A stretch of 47,956 nt of DNA from contig CABUIC010000019.1 of assembly GCA_902491515.1 (NCBI GenBank), positions 1 through 47,956 on the forward strand, in the 5' to 3' direction. The position numbers and the translations under genes were made by a program. The notes beneath the pieces are model-generated. The model ran no database searches, was not told the origin of the DNA, and saw nothing but the letters and a program-made list of their open reading frames with translations. The stretch is from an uncultured Porphyromonadaceae bacterium (GTDB taxonomy: Bacteria > Bacteroidota > Bacteroidia > Bacteroidales > Muribaculaceae). Below are positions 1 through 10,411 of the stretch, one piece after another (the first letter of the stretch is position 1; every line of letters begins with the position of its first letter).

Positions 1-53
1 TTTGAGGGGGTAGTGAGCATTAGCTCGTGTGAGTTCGAGTCTCATTTCGGACA
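1..53 (+). tRNA. tRNA-Leu(GAG), 3' part, cut by window start
   Basis: This is the 3' portion of a leucine tRNA, starting in the anticodon loop (TTGAGGG, anticodon GAG). It continues through the long class II variable arm (GAGC-ATTA-GCTC), the T arm with TTCGAGT and the acceptor 3' strand TTCGGAC plus discriminator A. All 53 bases are identical to the matching part of the complete tRNA at 109-192, so the two are a tandem duplication. The 5' half lies outside the window. CCA is not encoded. Confidence 0.9.
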
Positions 54-63
54 CTAAAAAAAT

Positions 64-93
64 CGCTTTCTCTCCTGAGAAGGCGTTTTTTTT
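64..93 (+). terminator. Rho-independent terminator after first tRNA-Leu
   Basis: A 9-bp stem CGCTTTCTC / GAGAAGGCG (one G-T pair) with loop TCCT is followed by eight T residues. It lies 10 bp after the first tRNA-Leu, so the two tandem tRNA genes are probably separate transcripts or partly read through. Confidence 0.85.
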
Positions 94-108
94 GCAAACC
101 CTCCCCTT

Positions 109-192
109 GTCCGGATGGCGGAATTGGTAGACGCGCTACTTTGAGGGGGTAGTGAGCATTAGCTCGTGTGAGTTCGAGTCTCATTTCGGACA
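109..192 (+). tRNA. tRNA-Leu(GAG)
   Basis: This is a complete class II tRNA. The acceptor stem is GTCCGGA / TTCGGAC, the D arm contains GGCGGAATTGGTAGACGC, the anticodon stem is CTACT / GGTAG, and the loop TTGAGGG gives anticodon GAG (reads CUC/CUU). The long variable arm is GAGC-ATTA-GCTC and the T arm is GTGAG-TTCGAGT-CTCAT. The long variable arm and the GGAATTGGTAGAC D-arm are typical of bacterial leucine tRNAs. CCA is not encoded. An identical but edge-truncated copy precedes it. Confidence 0.95.
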
Positions 193-200
193 CTGAAAAA

Positions 201-227
201 GCCTTGCGGCCCCCGCAAGGCTTTTTT
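201..227 (+). terminator. Rho-independent terminator after second tRNA-Leu
   Basis: A perfect 9-bp stem GCCTTGCGG / CCGCAAGGC with a 3-nt loop is preceded by an A-run and followed by TTTTTT. This is a strong, possibly bidirectional terminator that closes the tRNA unit. Confidence 0.9.
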
Positions 228-235
228 ATTATCAC

Positions 236-270
236 CCGGTCGACATGTAGCTTCAGCGACCGGTCTTTTT
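236..270 (+). terminator. Second hairpin with T-run, possible back-up terminator
   Basis: A 7-bp perfect stem CCGGTCG (236-242) / CGACCGG (257-263) encloses a 14-nt loop and is followed by TCTTTTT. The loop is long for a terminator. It could be a back-up terminator or an unrelated palindrome between the tRNAs and purL. Confidence 0.4.
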
Positions 271-341
271 GCCGGAGGGCAGTTGCATGTATTTCAGTTT
301 CTAAAATTCCCTCCCGTGAATATTTTCTCAAAAAAAATCAC

Positions 342-349
342 TACCTTTG
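342..349 (+). promoter_or_regulatory. Bacteroidetes-type -7 element for purL
   Basis: TACCTTTG matches the Bacteroidetes primary-sigma -7 consensus TAnnTTTG. I see no clean TTTG -33 element, only an AT-rich TATTTTC stretch at the right distance. Transcription would begin near 356, which makes the ATG at 392 the sensible purL start and rules out the in-frame ATG at 347 inside the promoter. Confidence 0.65.
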
Positions 350-391
350 CAGGAGATTTGCAAATTCACATTTTCTTGCCCCTTATATAAT

Positions 392-4108
<3,717 letters not shown>

Positions 4109-4113
4109 TTTAG

Positions 4114-4226
4114 AATTTAGAGTCGAGAGTTTTTACCGACCAGCGAAATCAATCATCGAATTGTAGGGACGCACGGCTCGTGCGTCCTACATTACGACAC
4201 TTTCCAAAAAATTCTGACTCTAAATT
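4114..4226. repeat. Long-range inverted repeat framing the purL-purF spacer
   Basis: AATTTAGAGTC (4114-4124) is repeated exactly inverted as GACTCTAAATT (4216-4226), and a GTAGGGACG palindrome sits between the arms. Further AT-rich variants (ACTCTAAAC, TTTAGACTC) continue to 4270. The spacer could fold as a cruciform or RNA stem. The pattern looks like non-coding repeat material inserted between the two purine genes. Confidence 0.55.
4163..4190. repeat. Dispersed palindromic repeat, copy 1 (GTAGGGACGCACG family)
   Basis: GTAGGGACGCACG - GCT - CGTGCGTCCTAC is a near-perfect hairpin with a single unpaired G on the left arm. Copies or variants occur at 5758, 36136, 44608 and 46946, all outside coding regions. 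I read it as a REP-like intergenic element; a function is not evident from the sequence. Confidence 0.8.
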
Positions 4227-4287
4227 CAACAAAAACTCCAATAGATTCAAAACTCTAAACTTTAGACTCAAAATTTTAAACTGGAAT

Positions 4288-5721
4288 ATGGGTGGTTTTT
4301 TTGGTGTAATTAAAAAACACAAACCTTGCGCCGACGAGCTCTTCTACGGGGTGGACTACAACTCCCACCTCGGCACCCGCCGCGCGGGCATGGCGACCTA
4401 CGACAGTGAGAAAGCTCACTTCGCCCGCCAGATCCACAATATCGAAAACTCTTACTTCCGGACCAAATTCGAGGCTGACCTTCCCGACTTCAAGGGCGAG
4501 AGCGGCATAGGTGTCATCTCCGACACCGACGCACAGCCCATCATCGTCAACACCCACCTCGGAAAGTTCGCTATCGTCACCGTTGCCCGCATCAACAACA
4601 TACCCGAAATCGAAAAAAGCCTCCTCGACAAGGGCATCCACTTCTGCGAGCACTCCCGCGACACGGTCAACCCTACCGAGCTTATCGCCGCCCTAATCGC
4701 CGAGGGCAAGGACATTCCCGACGGTCTCCGCCACGTCCAGGAAACCGTCAAAGGTTCCTGCTCAATGCTTATTCTCACCGAGAACGGCCTCATCGCCGCA
4801 CGCGACCGCCTCGGACGCACCCCCATATCCATCGGACACAACGACAGCGACGGGAGCTATGCCGTCTCTTCCGAAACCTCCGCATTCGCCAATCTCGGTT
4901 ATAAGGAGGTCTACGACCTCGGTCCCGCGGAAATTGTACGCATCACCCCCGACGGAGGAATCGAACAACTCCGCGCCCCCGGAAAGGAAATGCAGATATG
5001 CGCCTTCCTATGGACCTACTACGGCTATCCTCCCTGCCGCTACGAAGGCCGCAACGTCGACGAAATGCGCCACGAATGCGGCCGGATAATGGGCGAAAAA
5101 TGCCGTGAGGAGGACTCAGACCTCGATTTCGTCAGCCCCGTGCCCGACTCCGGCACAGGAATGGCGCTCGGCTACGCCGCAGGCGCCGGAAAGCCCTTCT
5201 ACCGCGGCCTCGTGAAGTACACACCCACCTGGCCGCGAAGCTTCACGCCCGGCACTCAGGCCCGTCGCGAACTCGTAGCCAAGATGAAGCTCATTGCCAA
5301 CGAAGACCTTCTCAAAGGCAAGAGCGTGGCCTTCTGCGACGACTCCATTGTCCGAGGCACTCAGCTCCGCGACAACGTCCGCGACGTCCGCGACGCCGGT
5401 GCCCGCGCAGTCCACATCCGCATAAGCTGCCCGCCTCTCATCTATCCCTGCGACTTCCTCAACTTCACGAGCTCCCGCGGACCAATGGAGCTTATAGCCC
5501 GCCGCGTAATCGAACGCCTCGAGCCTGACCCTTCCCCCGAAGCTCTCGCCGAGTACGCAAAGGCCGGCTCGCCGCGCTACACCGCCATGGTAGAGGAAAT
5601 CCGAAAGGACCTCGGTCTCGACTCGCTGAAATTCAGCTCTGTCGAAGACCTTGTGGAGGCCATCGGAATTCCCCGGGACAGAATCTGCACCCACTGCTTC
5701 GACGGCTCCAGCCATTTCTGA
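4288..5721 (+). CDS. PurF-like amidophosphoribosyltransferase homologue lacking the N-terminal Cys nucleophile
   Basis: The 477-aa protein has PurF architecture: an N-terminal Ntn-type glutaminase fold (GVDYNSHLGTRRAGMATYD) and a C-terminal phosphoribosyltransferase domain with the PRPP loop VAFCDDSIVRGTQ around residues 346-358. Cysteines in MQICAFLW, ISCPPLIYPCDF and the C-terminal CTHC (467-470) fit the Fe-S-cluster class of PurF. Canonical PurF starts Met-Cys-Gly and uses Cys1 to hydrolyse glutamine; here the start is MGGFFGV. The frame upstream of this ATG (back to 4180) is AT-rich spacer with no Cys, so a wrong start does not explain the loss. It may be ammonia-dependent, non-catalytic, or a paralogue with another role beside a normal PurF elsewhere. 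Its position after purL supports a purine connection. Confidence 0.85.
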   Translation: MGGFFGVIKKHKPCADELFYGVDYNSHLGTRRAGMATYDSEKAHFARQIHNIENSYFRTKFEADLPDFKGESGIGVISDTDAQPIIVNTHLGKFAIVTVARINNIPEIEKSLLDKGIHFCEHSRDTVNPTELIAALIAEGKDIPDGLRHVQETVKGSCSMLILTENGLIAARDRLGRTPISIGHNDSDGSYAVSSETSAFANLGYKEVYDLGPAEIVRITPDGGIEQLRAPGKEMQICAFLWTYYGYPPCRYEGRNVDEMRHECGRIMGEKCREEDSDLDFVSPVPDSGTGMALGYAAGAGKPFYRGLVKYTPTWPRSFTPGTQARRELVAKMKLIANEDLLKGKSVAFCDDSIVRGTQLRDNVRDVRDAGARAVHIRISCPPLIYPCDFLNFTSSRGPMELIARRVIERLEPDPSPEALAEYAKAGSPRYTAMVEEIRKDLGLDSLKFSSVEDLVEAIGIPRDRICTHCFDGSSHF

Positions 5722-5757
5722 ATTCTGCCTCAAGAAGGTGCCGAAAATCCTCGTAAA

Positions 5758-5783
5758 GTAGGGACGCACGGCTCGTGCGTCCT
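5758..5783. repeat. Dispersed palindromic repeat, copy 2
   Basis: GTAGGGACGCACG - GCT - CGTGCGTCCT is the same element as at 4163 but lacks the final AC of the right arm. It lies 37 bp after the PurF-like stop codon in a 233-bp intergenic region that otherwise holds only the etf promoter. Confidence 0.8.
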
Positions 5784-5870
5784 TTCGCAGTCCCCCGACA
5801 CCCTCATTGACCCCGCAACAGCCCCGATGACAAAGTTTAACATTGAAACCGGGGCCCGGACGGCTAAAAA

Positions 5871-5902
5871 TTTGGCTAAAAAAGTTAAAATCATTACCTT
5901 TG
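5871..5902 (+). promoter_or_regulatory. Promoter of the etfBA-acyl-CoA dehydrogenase operon
   Basis: TTTG (5871-5874) and TACCTTTG (5895-5902) are 20 nt apart, a close match to the Bacteroidetes -33/-7 promoter. The 5' leader to the etfB ATG is about 45 nt. Confidence 0.8.
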
Positions 5903-5954
5903 CAGTCGCGAAAGTCTCAAATAAGTCAATTATCAAACCTCTAACATAAGAATT

Positions 5955-6830
5955 ATGAGCTTAAACATCATTGTACTTGCCAAACAGGTGCCCGACACGC
6001 GCAATGTTGGCAAGGACGCGATGAAGGAAGACGGCACAATCAACCGTGCCGCATTGCCCGCGATCTTTAACCCTGAAGACCTCAATGCCCTGGAGCAGGC
6101 CCTTCGCCTGAAGGACGCCAACCCGGGCTCCAAAGTGACTATCCTGACGATGGGCCTCCCGCGCGCTGCCGAAGTGATCCGCGAAGCGATTTACCGCGGC
6201 GCCGACACCGGCATCGTCCTCACCGACCGTGCTCTCGGCGGTGCTGACACCCTCGCCACAAGCTATTCCCTCGCACAGGCCGTCAAGAAATTCGGCAATT
6301 ACGACATCATCCTCGGCGGCCGCCAGGCCATCGACGGCGACACCGCTCAGGTCGGCCCCCAGATTGCCGAGAAGCTCGGAATCCCCCAGGTGACCTACGC
6401 CGAGGAAATCCTTGAGCTCAAGGACGGACACGTCGTTGTAAAGCGCCGTCTCGAGCACGGCGTCGAGACCGTCAAGGCTCCCCTCCCCTGCGTGGTGACA
6501 GTCAACGGGTCCGCCGCTCCCTGCCGTCCCCGCAACGCCAGACGCGTGATGCAGTTCAAGCGCGCCGCATCCCCCTCCGAACTCAAAGCCCTCGCCCCCG
6601 AGGCCGCCGCTATCGTAGAGAAGCGCCCCGACCTTCAGCTCCAGGAATGGGGCGCGGCTTTCGTCGAGGCTGATCCCGAACAGATCGGCCTGGCAGGTTC
6701 CCCCACAAAAGTGAAGTCCATCGAGAATGTCGTCTTCACCGCAAAGGAGAGCCGCTGCATCGAAGGCCACGAGGACGCACAGATCGAGGACCTCATCAAA
6801 GAACTTATTACCAATCACACCATCGGCTAA
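5955..6830 (+). CDS. etfB: Electron transfer flavoprotein beta subunit
   Basis: This is the small subunit of the ETF heterodimer, which carries electrons between acyl-CoA dehydrogenase and further acceptors. The N-terminus MSLNIIVLAKQVPDT, the NPEDLNALEQALRLKD stretch and the GRQAIDGDTAQVGPQIAEKLG nucleotide-binding segment are standard for EtfB. At 291 aa it is longer than the roughly 250-260 aa of mitochondrial/proteobacterial EtfB; the extra length is at the C-terminus, which is usual in anaerobes as I recall it. It is the first gene of a three-gene operon and lies 25 bp before etfA. Whether this ETF bifurcates electrons cannot be decided by eye. Confidence 0.95.
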   Translation: MSLNIIVLAKQVPDTRNVGKDAMKEDGTINRAALPAIFNPEDLNALEQALRLKDANPGSKVTILTMGLPRAAEVIREAIYRGADTGIVLTDRALGGADTLATSYSLAQAVKKFGNYDIILGGRQAIDGDTAQVGPQIAEKLGIPQVTYAEEILELKDGHVVVKRRLEHGVETVKAPLPCVVTVNGSAAPCRPRNARRVMQFKRAASPSELKALAPEAAAIVEKRPDLQLQEWGAAFVEADPEQIGLAGSPTKVKSIENVVFTAKESRCIEGHEDAQIEDLIKELITNHTIG

Positions 6831-6855
6831 GGCCGAGTCTCAGATTCTTCTGATT

Positions 6856-7884
6856 ATGGCAGACAACAACAACCTTATCGTATATTGCGAATATGAGGAC
6901 GGCCGCGTCGCTGACGTAAGCCTCGAACTCCTCACCAAAGGCCGCGTCCTGGCCGACCGCCTCGGCGTGAAGCTCGAAGCCATCGTGATTGGCGACAAGC
7001 TCGACGGTATCGAAAAACAGCTCTTCCCCTACGGCGCCGACGTAGTCTACAAGATGGAGGACAAGCGCCTCTATCCCTACACCTCCAACCCCCACGCCGC
7101 CGCGCTCATCAACCTTTTCAAGGAAATCAAGCCCCAGGTATGCCTCATGGGCGCAACCTGCATCGGACGTGACCTCGGTCCCCGCGTAAGCTCCTGCCTC
7201 CACAGCGGCCTCACAGCCGACTGCACGGCCCTCGAAATCGGCGACCACACCGACGCCAAGACCGGCAAGGAATACAAGGACCTCCTCCTCCAGATCCGTC
7301 CCGCATTCGGCGGCAACATCGTCGCCACCATCGTCAACCCCGAGCACCGTCCCCAGATGGCGACCGTCCGCGAGGGCGTGATGAAGAAGGAAGTATACAA
7401 CCCCGACCACAAGGGCGAAGTTATCAGCCTCGACCCCGCGAAATACATCGCCGACACCGACTATGCCGTCGAAATCATCGACCGCCACATCGAGAAGTCC
7501 AAGGTCAACATCAAGAACGCCTCCATCATCGTGGCCGGAGGCTACGGCGTGGGCAGCAAGGAAAACTTCCAGCTCCTCTACGACCTGGCCCAGACCCTCG
7601 GAGCTGAAGTCGGCGCTTCCCGCGCCGCAGTCGACGCCGGTTTCATCGAGCATGAGCGCCAGATCGGACAGACCGGCGTGACCGTCCGCCCCAAGCTCTA
7701 CATCGCCTGCGGCATCTCCGGTCAGATCCAGCACATCGCCGGTATGCAGGAGAGCTCCATCATCATCTCCATCAACAACGACCCCAACGCCCCCATCAAC
7801 AAAATCGCCGACTTCGTAATCACAGGCGACATGGAAGAGGTCGTGCCCAAGCTCATCAAGTACTACAAGAAAAATTCCAAGTAA
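6856..7884 (+). CDS. etfA: Electron transfer flavoprotein alpha subunit
   Basis: This is the FAD-binding large subunit of ETF (342 aa). The C-terminal FAD domain is clear: GGYGVGSKENF, GASRAAVDAGF, RQIGQTGVTVRPKLYIACG, GISGQIQHIAGM and NNDPNAPINKIADF. The start is taken at ATG 6856 (MADNNNLIVYCEYEDG); a longer upstream frame overlaps etfB out of frame and is rejected. The acyl-CoA dehydrogenase start codon is 3 bp after the stop, so the genes are surely co-transcribed. Confidence 0.96.
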   Translation: MADNNNLIVYCEYEDGRVADVSLELLTKGRVLADRLGVKLEAIVIGDKLDGIEKQLFPYGADVVYKMEDKRLYPYTSNPHAAALINLFKEIKPQVCLMGATCIGRDLGPRVSSCLHSGLTADCTALEIGDHTDAKTGKEYKDLLLQIRPAFGGNIVATIVNPEHRPQMATVREGVMKKEVYNPDHKGEVISLDPAKYIADTDYAVEIIDRHIEKSKVNIKNASIIVAGGYGVGSKENFQLLYDLAQTLGAEVGASRAAVDAGFIEHERQIGQTGVTVRPKLYIACGISGQIQHIAGMQESSIIISINNDPNAPINKIADFVITGDMEEVVPKLIKYYKKNSK

Positions 7885-7887
7885 GCC

Positions 7888-9603
7888 ATGGCAAATTTTT
7901 ATACCGACAATCCCGACCTCAGGCACCACCTCACGCATCCCATGATGCGCAAAATCGTGGAGCTCAAGGAACGAAACTATACCGAAGCCGAAAAATTCGA
8001 CTACGCCCCCCTCGACTTCGAGGACGCCCTCGACAACTACGAGCGCACCCTTGAGATTGTAGGCGAAATCTGCGCCGACGTCATCGCCGGCAACGCCGAG
8101 GACGTCGACCATCAGGGCCCCCGCGTGGAGAACAACCGCGTAATCTACGCCGACGGCACCAAGCAGAACCTCGAAGTCTGCCGCAAGGCCGGCCTCATGG
8201 GCATGGCCATGCCCCGCCGCTTCGGCGGTCTCAACTTCCCCATCACCCCCTACATCATGGCCGCCGACATCGTCAGCCGCGCCGACACGGGCTTCGAGAA
8301 CCTCTGGGGCCTTCAGGACTGCGCCGAGACCCTCTACGAGTTCGGCAACGACGACCAGCGCGCCCGCTTCATCCCCCGCGTATGCGCCGGCGAGACAATG
8401 TCCATGGACCTCACCGAGCCAGACGCCGGCTCCGACCTCCAGTCCGTCATGCTCAAGGCCACACAGAAGGAAGACGGCTCCTGGGTGCTCAACGGCGTGA
8501 AGCGCTTCATCACCAACGGCGACTCCGACATCCACCTTGTCCTCGCCCGCTCCGAAGCCGGAACCAAGGACGGCCGCGGACTCTCCATGTTCATCTACGA
8601 CAAGCGCAACGGCGGCGTGGACGTCCGCCGCATTGAGAACAAGATGGGCATCAAGGGTTCCCCCACCTGCGAGCTCACCTACAAGAACGCTCCCGCAGAG
8701 CTCTGCGGCTCCACGCGCATGGGCCTCATCAAGTACGTCATGGCCCTCATGAACGGCGCCCGCCTCGGCATCGCCGCCCAGAGCGTCGGCGTCAGCGAAA
8801 TCTGCTACCGCGAGGCCCTCGCCTACGCCAAGGAGCGCCGCCAGTTCGGCAAGGCCATCATTGAGTTCCCCGCCGTGGCCGAGATGATTGCCGTAATCAA
8901 GGCAAAGCTCGACGCCAGCCGTTCCCTCCTCTACGAGACCGCACGCTACGTCGACCTCTACAAGGCCCTCGAGGACATCGAGCGCGAGCGCAAGCTCACC
9001 CCCGAGGAAAAGGCCGAGCTCAAGGCTTACCGCAAGAACGCCGACGCCCTCACCCCCATGAGCAAGGGCATGAGCTCCGAATACTGCAACCAGAACGCCT
9101 ACGACTGCATCCAGGTACACGGCGGCTCCGGCTTCATGAAGGACTACGCCTGCGAGCGCGTCTACCGCGACGCACGCATCACATCCATCTATGAAGGCAC
9201 CACCCAGCTTCAGGTTGTGGCTGCCATCCGCCACGTCACCACCGGAACCTACAAGGCCCTCATCGACTCCTACGCCGCCAACGAGTTCAAGCCCGAGCTC
9301 CAGCCCCTGGCCGACAACCTCAAGCGCCTCGCGGCCCTCTACGAGGAGGCCATCGCCGCCGTCACCGCCGTAGGCAAACCCGAGTACACCGACTTCATGG
9401 CCCGTCGCCTCGTCGAAATGGCAGGAAACATCATCATGGCTTATCTCCTGCTCCTCGATGCCAACCGCACCGAAAGCTTCACCGCCAGCGCCAACGTCTA
9501 CAACAAGATTGCTGACGCCGAAGTCTCCAAGCACGCCGAGTACATCCGCAACTTCCGCCCCGAAGACCTCGCCTTCTACGGTGTAGCTTCCGCCGAAGCG
9601 TAA
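7888..9603 (+). CDS. Acyl-CoA dehydrogenase
   Basis: This FAD-dependent acyl-CoA alpha,beta-dehydrogenase is 571 aa, longer than the 380-aa short-chain enzymes because of a C-terminal extension after about residue 450. Motifs include the FAD/substrate segment MSMDLTEPDAGSD, GVKRFITNGDSD, the helical YAKERRQFGKAI, QVHGGSGFMKDYACERVYRDARI, and the catalytic-base motif YEGTTQLQ with Glu436. It is translationally adjacent to etfA, and ETF is the expected electron partner. The substrate is not determinable from the sequence; with etfBA it may act as a reductive (butyryl-CoA-type) or an oxidative enzyme. No crotonase, thiolase or CoA-transferase gene is next to it. Confidence 0.93.
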   Translation: MANFYTDNPDLRHHLTHPMMRKIVELKERNYTEAEKFDYAPLDFEDALDNYERTLEIVGEICADVIAGNAEDVDHQGPRVENNRVIYADGTKQNLEVCRKAGLMGMAMPRRFGGLNFPITPYIMAADIVSRADTGFENLWGLQDCAETLYEFGNDDQRARFIPRVCAGETMSMDLTEPDAGSDLQSVMLKATQKEDGSWVLNGVKRFITNGDSDIHLVLARSEAGTKDGRGLSMFIYDKRNGGVDVRRIENKMGIKGSPTCELTYKNAPAELCGSTRMGLIKYVMALMNGARLGIAAQSVGVSEICYREALAYAKERRQFGKAIIEFPAVAEMIAVIKAKLDASRSLLYETARYVDLYKALEDIERERKLTPEEKAELKAYRKNADALTPMSKGMSSEYCNQNAYDCIQVHGGSGFMKDYACERVYRDARITSIYEGTTQLQVVAAIRHVTTGTYKALIDSYAANEFKPELQPLADNLKRLAALYEEAIAAVTAVGKPEYTDFMARRLVEMAGNIIMAYLLLLDANRTESFTASANVYNKIADAEVSKHAEYIRNFRPEDLAFYGVASAEA

Positions 9604-9630
9604 AATACAACATTCAACACACACTCTCTG

Positions 9631-9661
9631 ACGGAGGCGCCGCAAACCGGCGCCTCCGTTG
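9631..9661 (+). terminator. Terminator after the etf operon
   Basis: A perfect 12-bp GC-rich stem ACGGAGGCGCCG / CGGCGCCTCCGT has loop CAAAC. Only a short T tract follows (TTGCTTG), so termination may be partial. Confidence 0.65.
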
Positions 9662-9742
9662 CTTGTATGCCCCTGTGAACCCTTTCCCCCCTGAGGCGTT
9701 ATATATTAAAATCAGAAACAACACCTCTAAACATTCAGCTCT

Positions 9743-10216
9743 ATGAAAGAAATCGCACTTGTAGGCACCACATGCCGCATATACGGAGACGTGCTCGGGA
9801 AGCTCCTCAAGCATGAAATCAGCGTCAACGCCTTTGTCGACGACCCCGAAAAACTTATGATCGACAACAGCCTACTCACCGTCTCCCACATCGACGTCAC
9901 CGACCACGACGCCACAAAGAAAGCCCTCGAAGGCTACGACACCGTAGTCCTCGTCTATAACGACGACCTTCAGGACGCCGCCACCAACGACCTCACCCTC
10001 AAGAACTTCTCCCACACCGTCCAGGCCGCCCGCGAAGCCGGTGCGAAGCGCGTGATTGTCGTAGGCTCCGAAAATTCCGAAGCCTTCTTCGTCACCGACC
10101 TCCGCCGCCTAGACGACCTCGACTGGCTCTTCATCTCCAACGTCGGCCCCTACGCCAAGCGCGTCCGCCGCGAAATCGAGAAACCCACCCGCCACAAGGA
10201 AGTGTATACGGAATAA
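9743..10216 (+). CDS. Small NAD(P)-binding Rossmann-fold protein, function unknown
   Basis: A 157-aa protein begins with a Rossmann beta-alpha unit: MKEIALVGTTCRIYGDVLGKLL, then VNAFVDDPEKL, a DVTDHD segment, LEGYDTVVLVYND and AAREAGAKRVIVVGSE. This order matches the N-terminal half of atypical short-chain dehydrogenases of the NAD(P)H-binding (NmrA-like) group. The glycine motif is altered (GTTCRIYG instead of GxTGxxG), and there is no room for a substrate domain or a YxxxK catalytic pair. It is a single gene between two terminators. It could be a cofactor sensor or a decayed dehydrogenase. Confidence 0.7.
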   Translation: MKEIALVGTTCRIYGDVLGKLLKHEISVNAFVDDPEKLMIDNSLLTVSHIDVTDHDATKKALEGYDTVVLVYNDDLQDAATNDLTLKNFSHTVQAAREAGAKRVIVVGSENSEAFFVTDLRRLDDLDWLFISNVGPYAKRVRREIEKPTRHKEVYTE

Positions 10217-10301
10217 AACACCTTCAATCCTTCATATCTTGGTCCCGGCGCAAGCATTCAGACACCAGCCGGGAAAATTTGAATACTATGTCTGACACCC
10301 G

Positions 10302-10335
10302 AGCCGTGCCCCACCCTAAAGGCACGGCTTTTATT
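10302..10335 (+). terminator. Terminator upstream of the nuclease gene
   Basis: A perfect 9-bp stem AGCCGTGCC (10302-10310) / GGCACGGCT (10321-10329) has a 10-nt loop and is followed by TTTATT. It ends the transcript of the Rossmann-fold gene and insulates the following nuclease gene. Confidence 0.8.
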
Positions 10336-10352
10336 ATCCCGCACCCCTGCTG

Positions 10353-10390
10353 ATTTTTTTGGAAATTGGCGGGGAAGTTAGTAAATTTGC
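10353..10390 (+). promoter_or_regulatory. Promoter inside a 38-bp direct repeat, copy A
   Basis: The segment carries a 7-T run ending in TTTGG, then ATTGGCGGGGAAGTTA, then TAAATTTG (10382-10389), a good Bacteroidetes -33/-7 promoter with about 20-nt spacing. The 38 bp are repeated at 11571-11608 with one mismatch (A versus T at 10380/11598). It drives the DUF1016 gene, with ATG 22 bp downstream. Confidence 0.85.
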
Positions 10391-10411
10391 GTCTGACCTA
10401 CGGAATCGATT

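Noticed and set aside
347..391. Upstream in-frame ATG of purL (MQEICKFTFSCPLYN extension)
   Set aside because: The codon lies inside the TACCTTTG promoter element and before the expected transcription start; the extension is not like PurL.
6808..9645. 945-residue open frame on the minus strand opposite etfA and the acyl-CoA dehydrogenase gene
   Set aside because: It is a shadow of GC-rich codon use in the sense genes: composition is Val/Gly/Ala/Asp/Glu-heavy without motifs, and it runs across two well-supported genes. The same applies to minus frames at 2438-4099, 12112-13284, 32217-33512, 37177-38871, 43195-44394 and 45179-46861.
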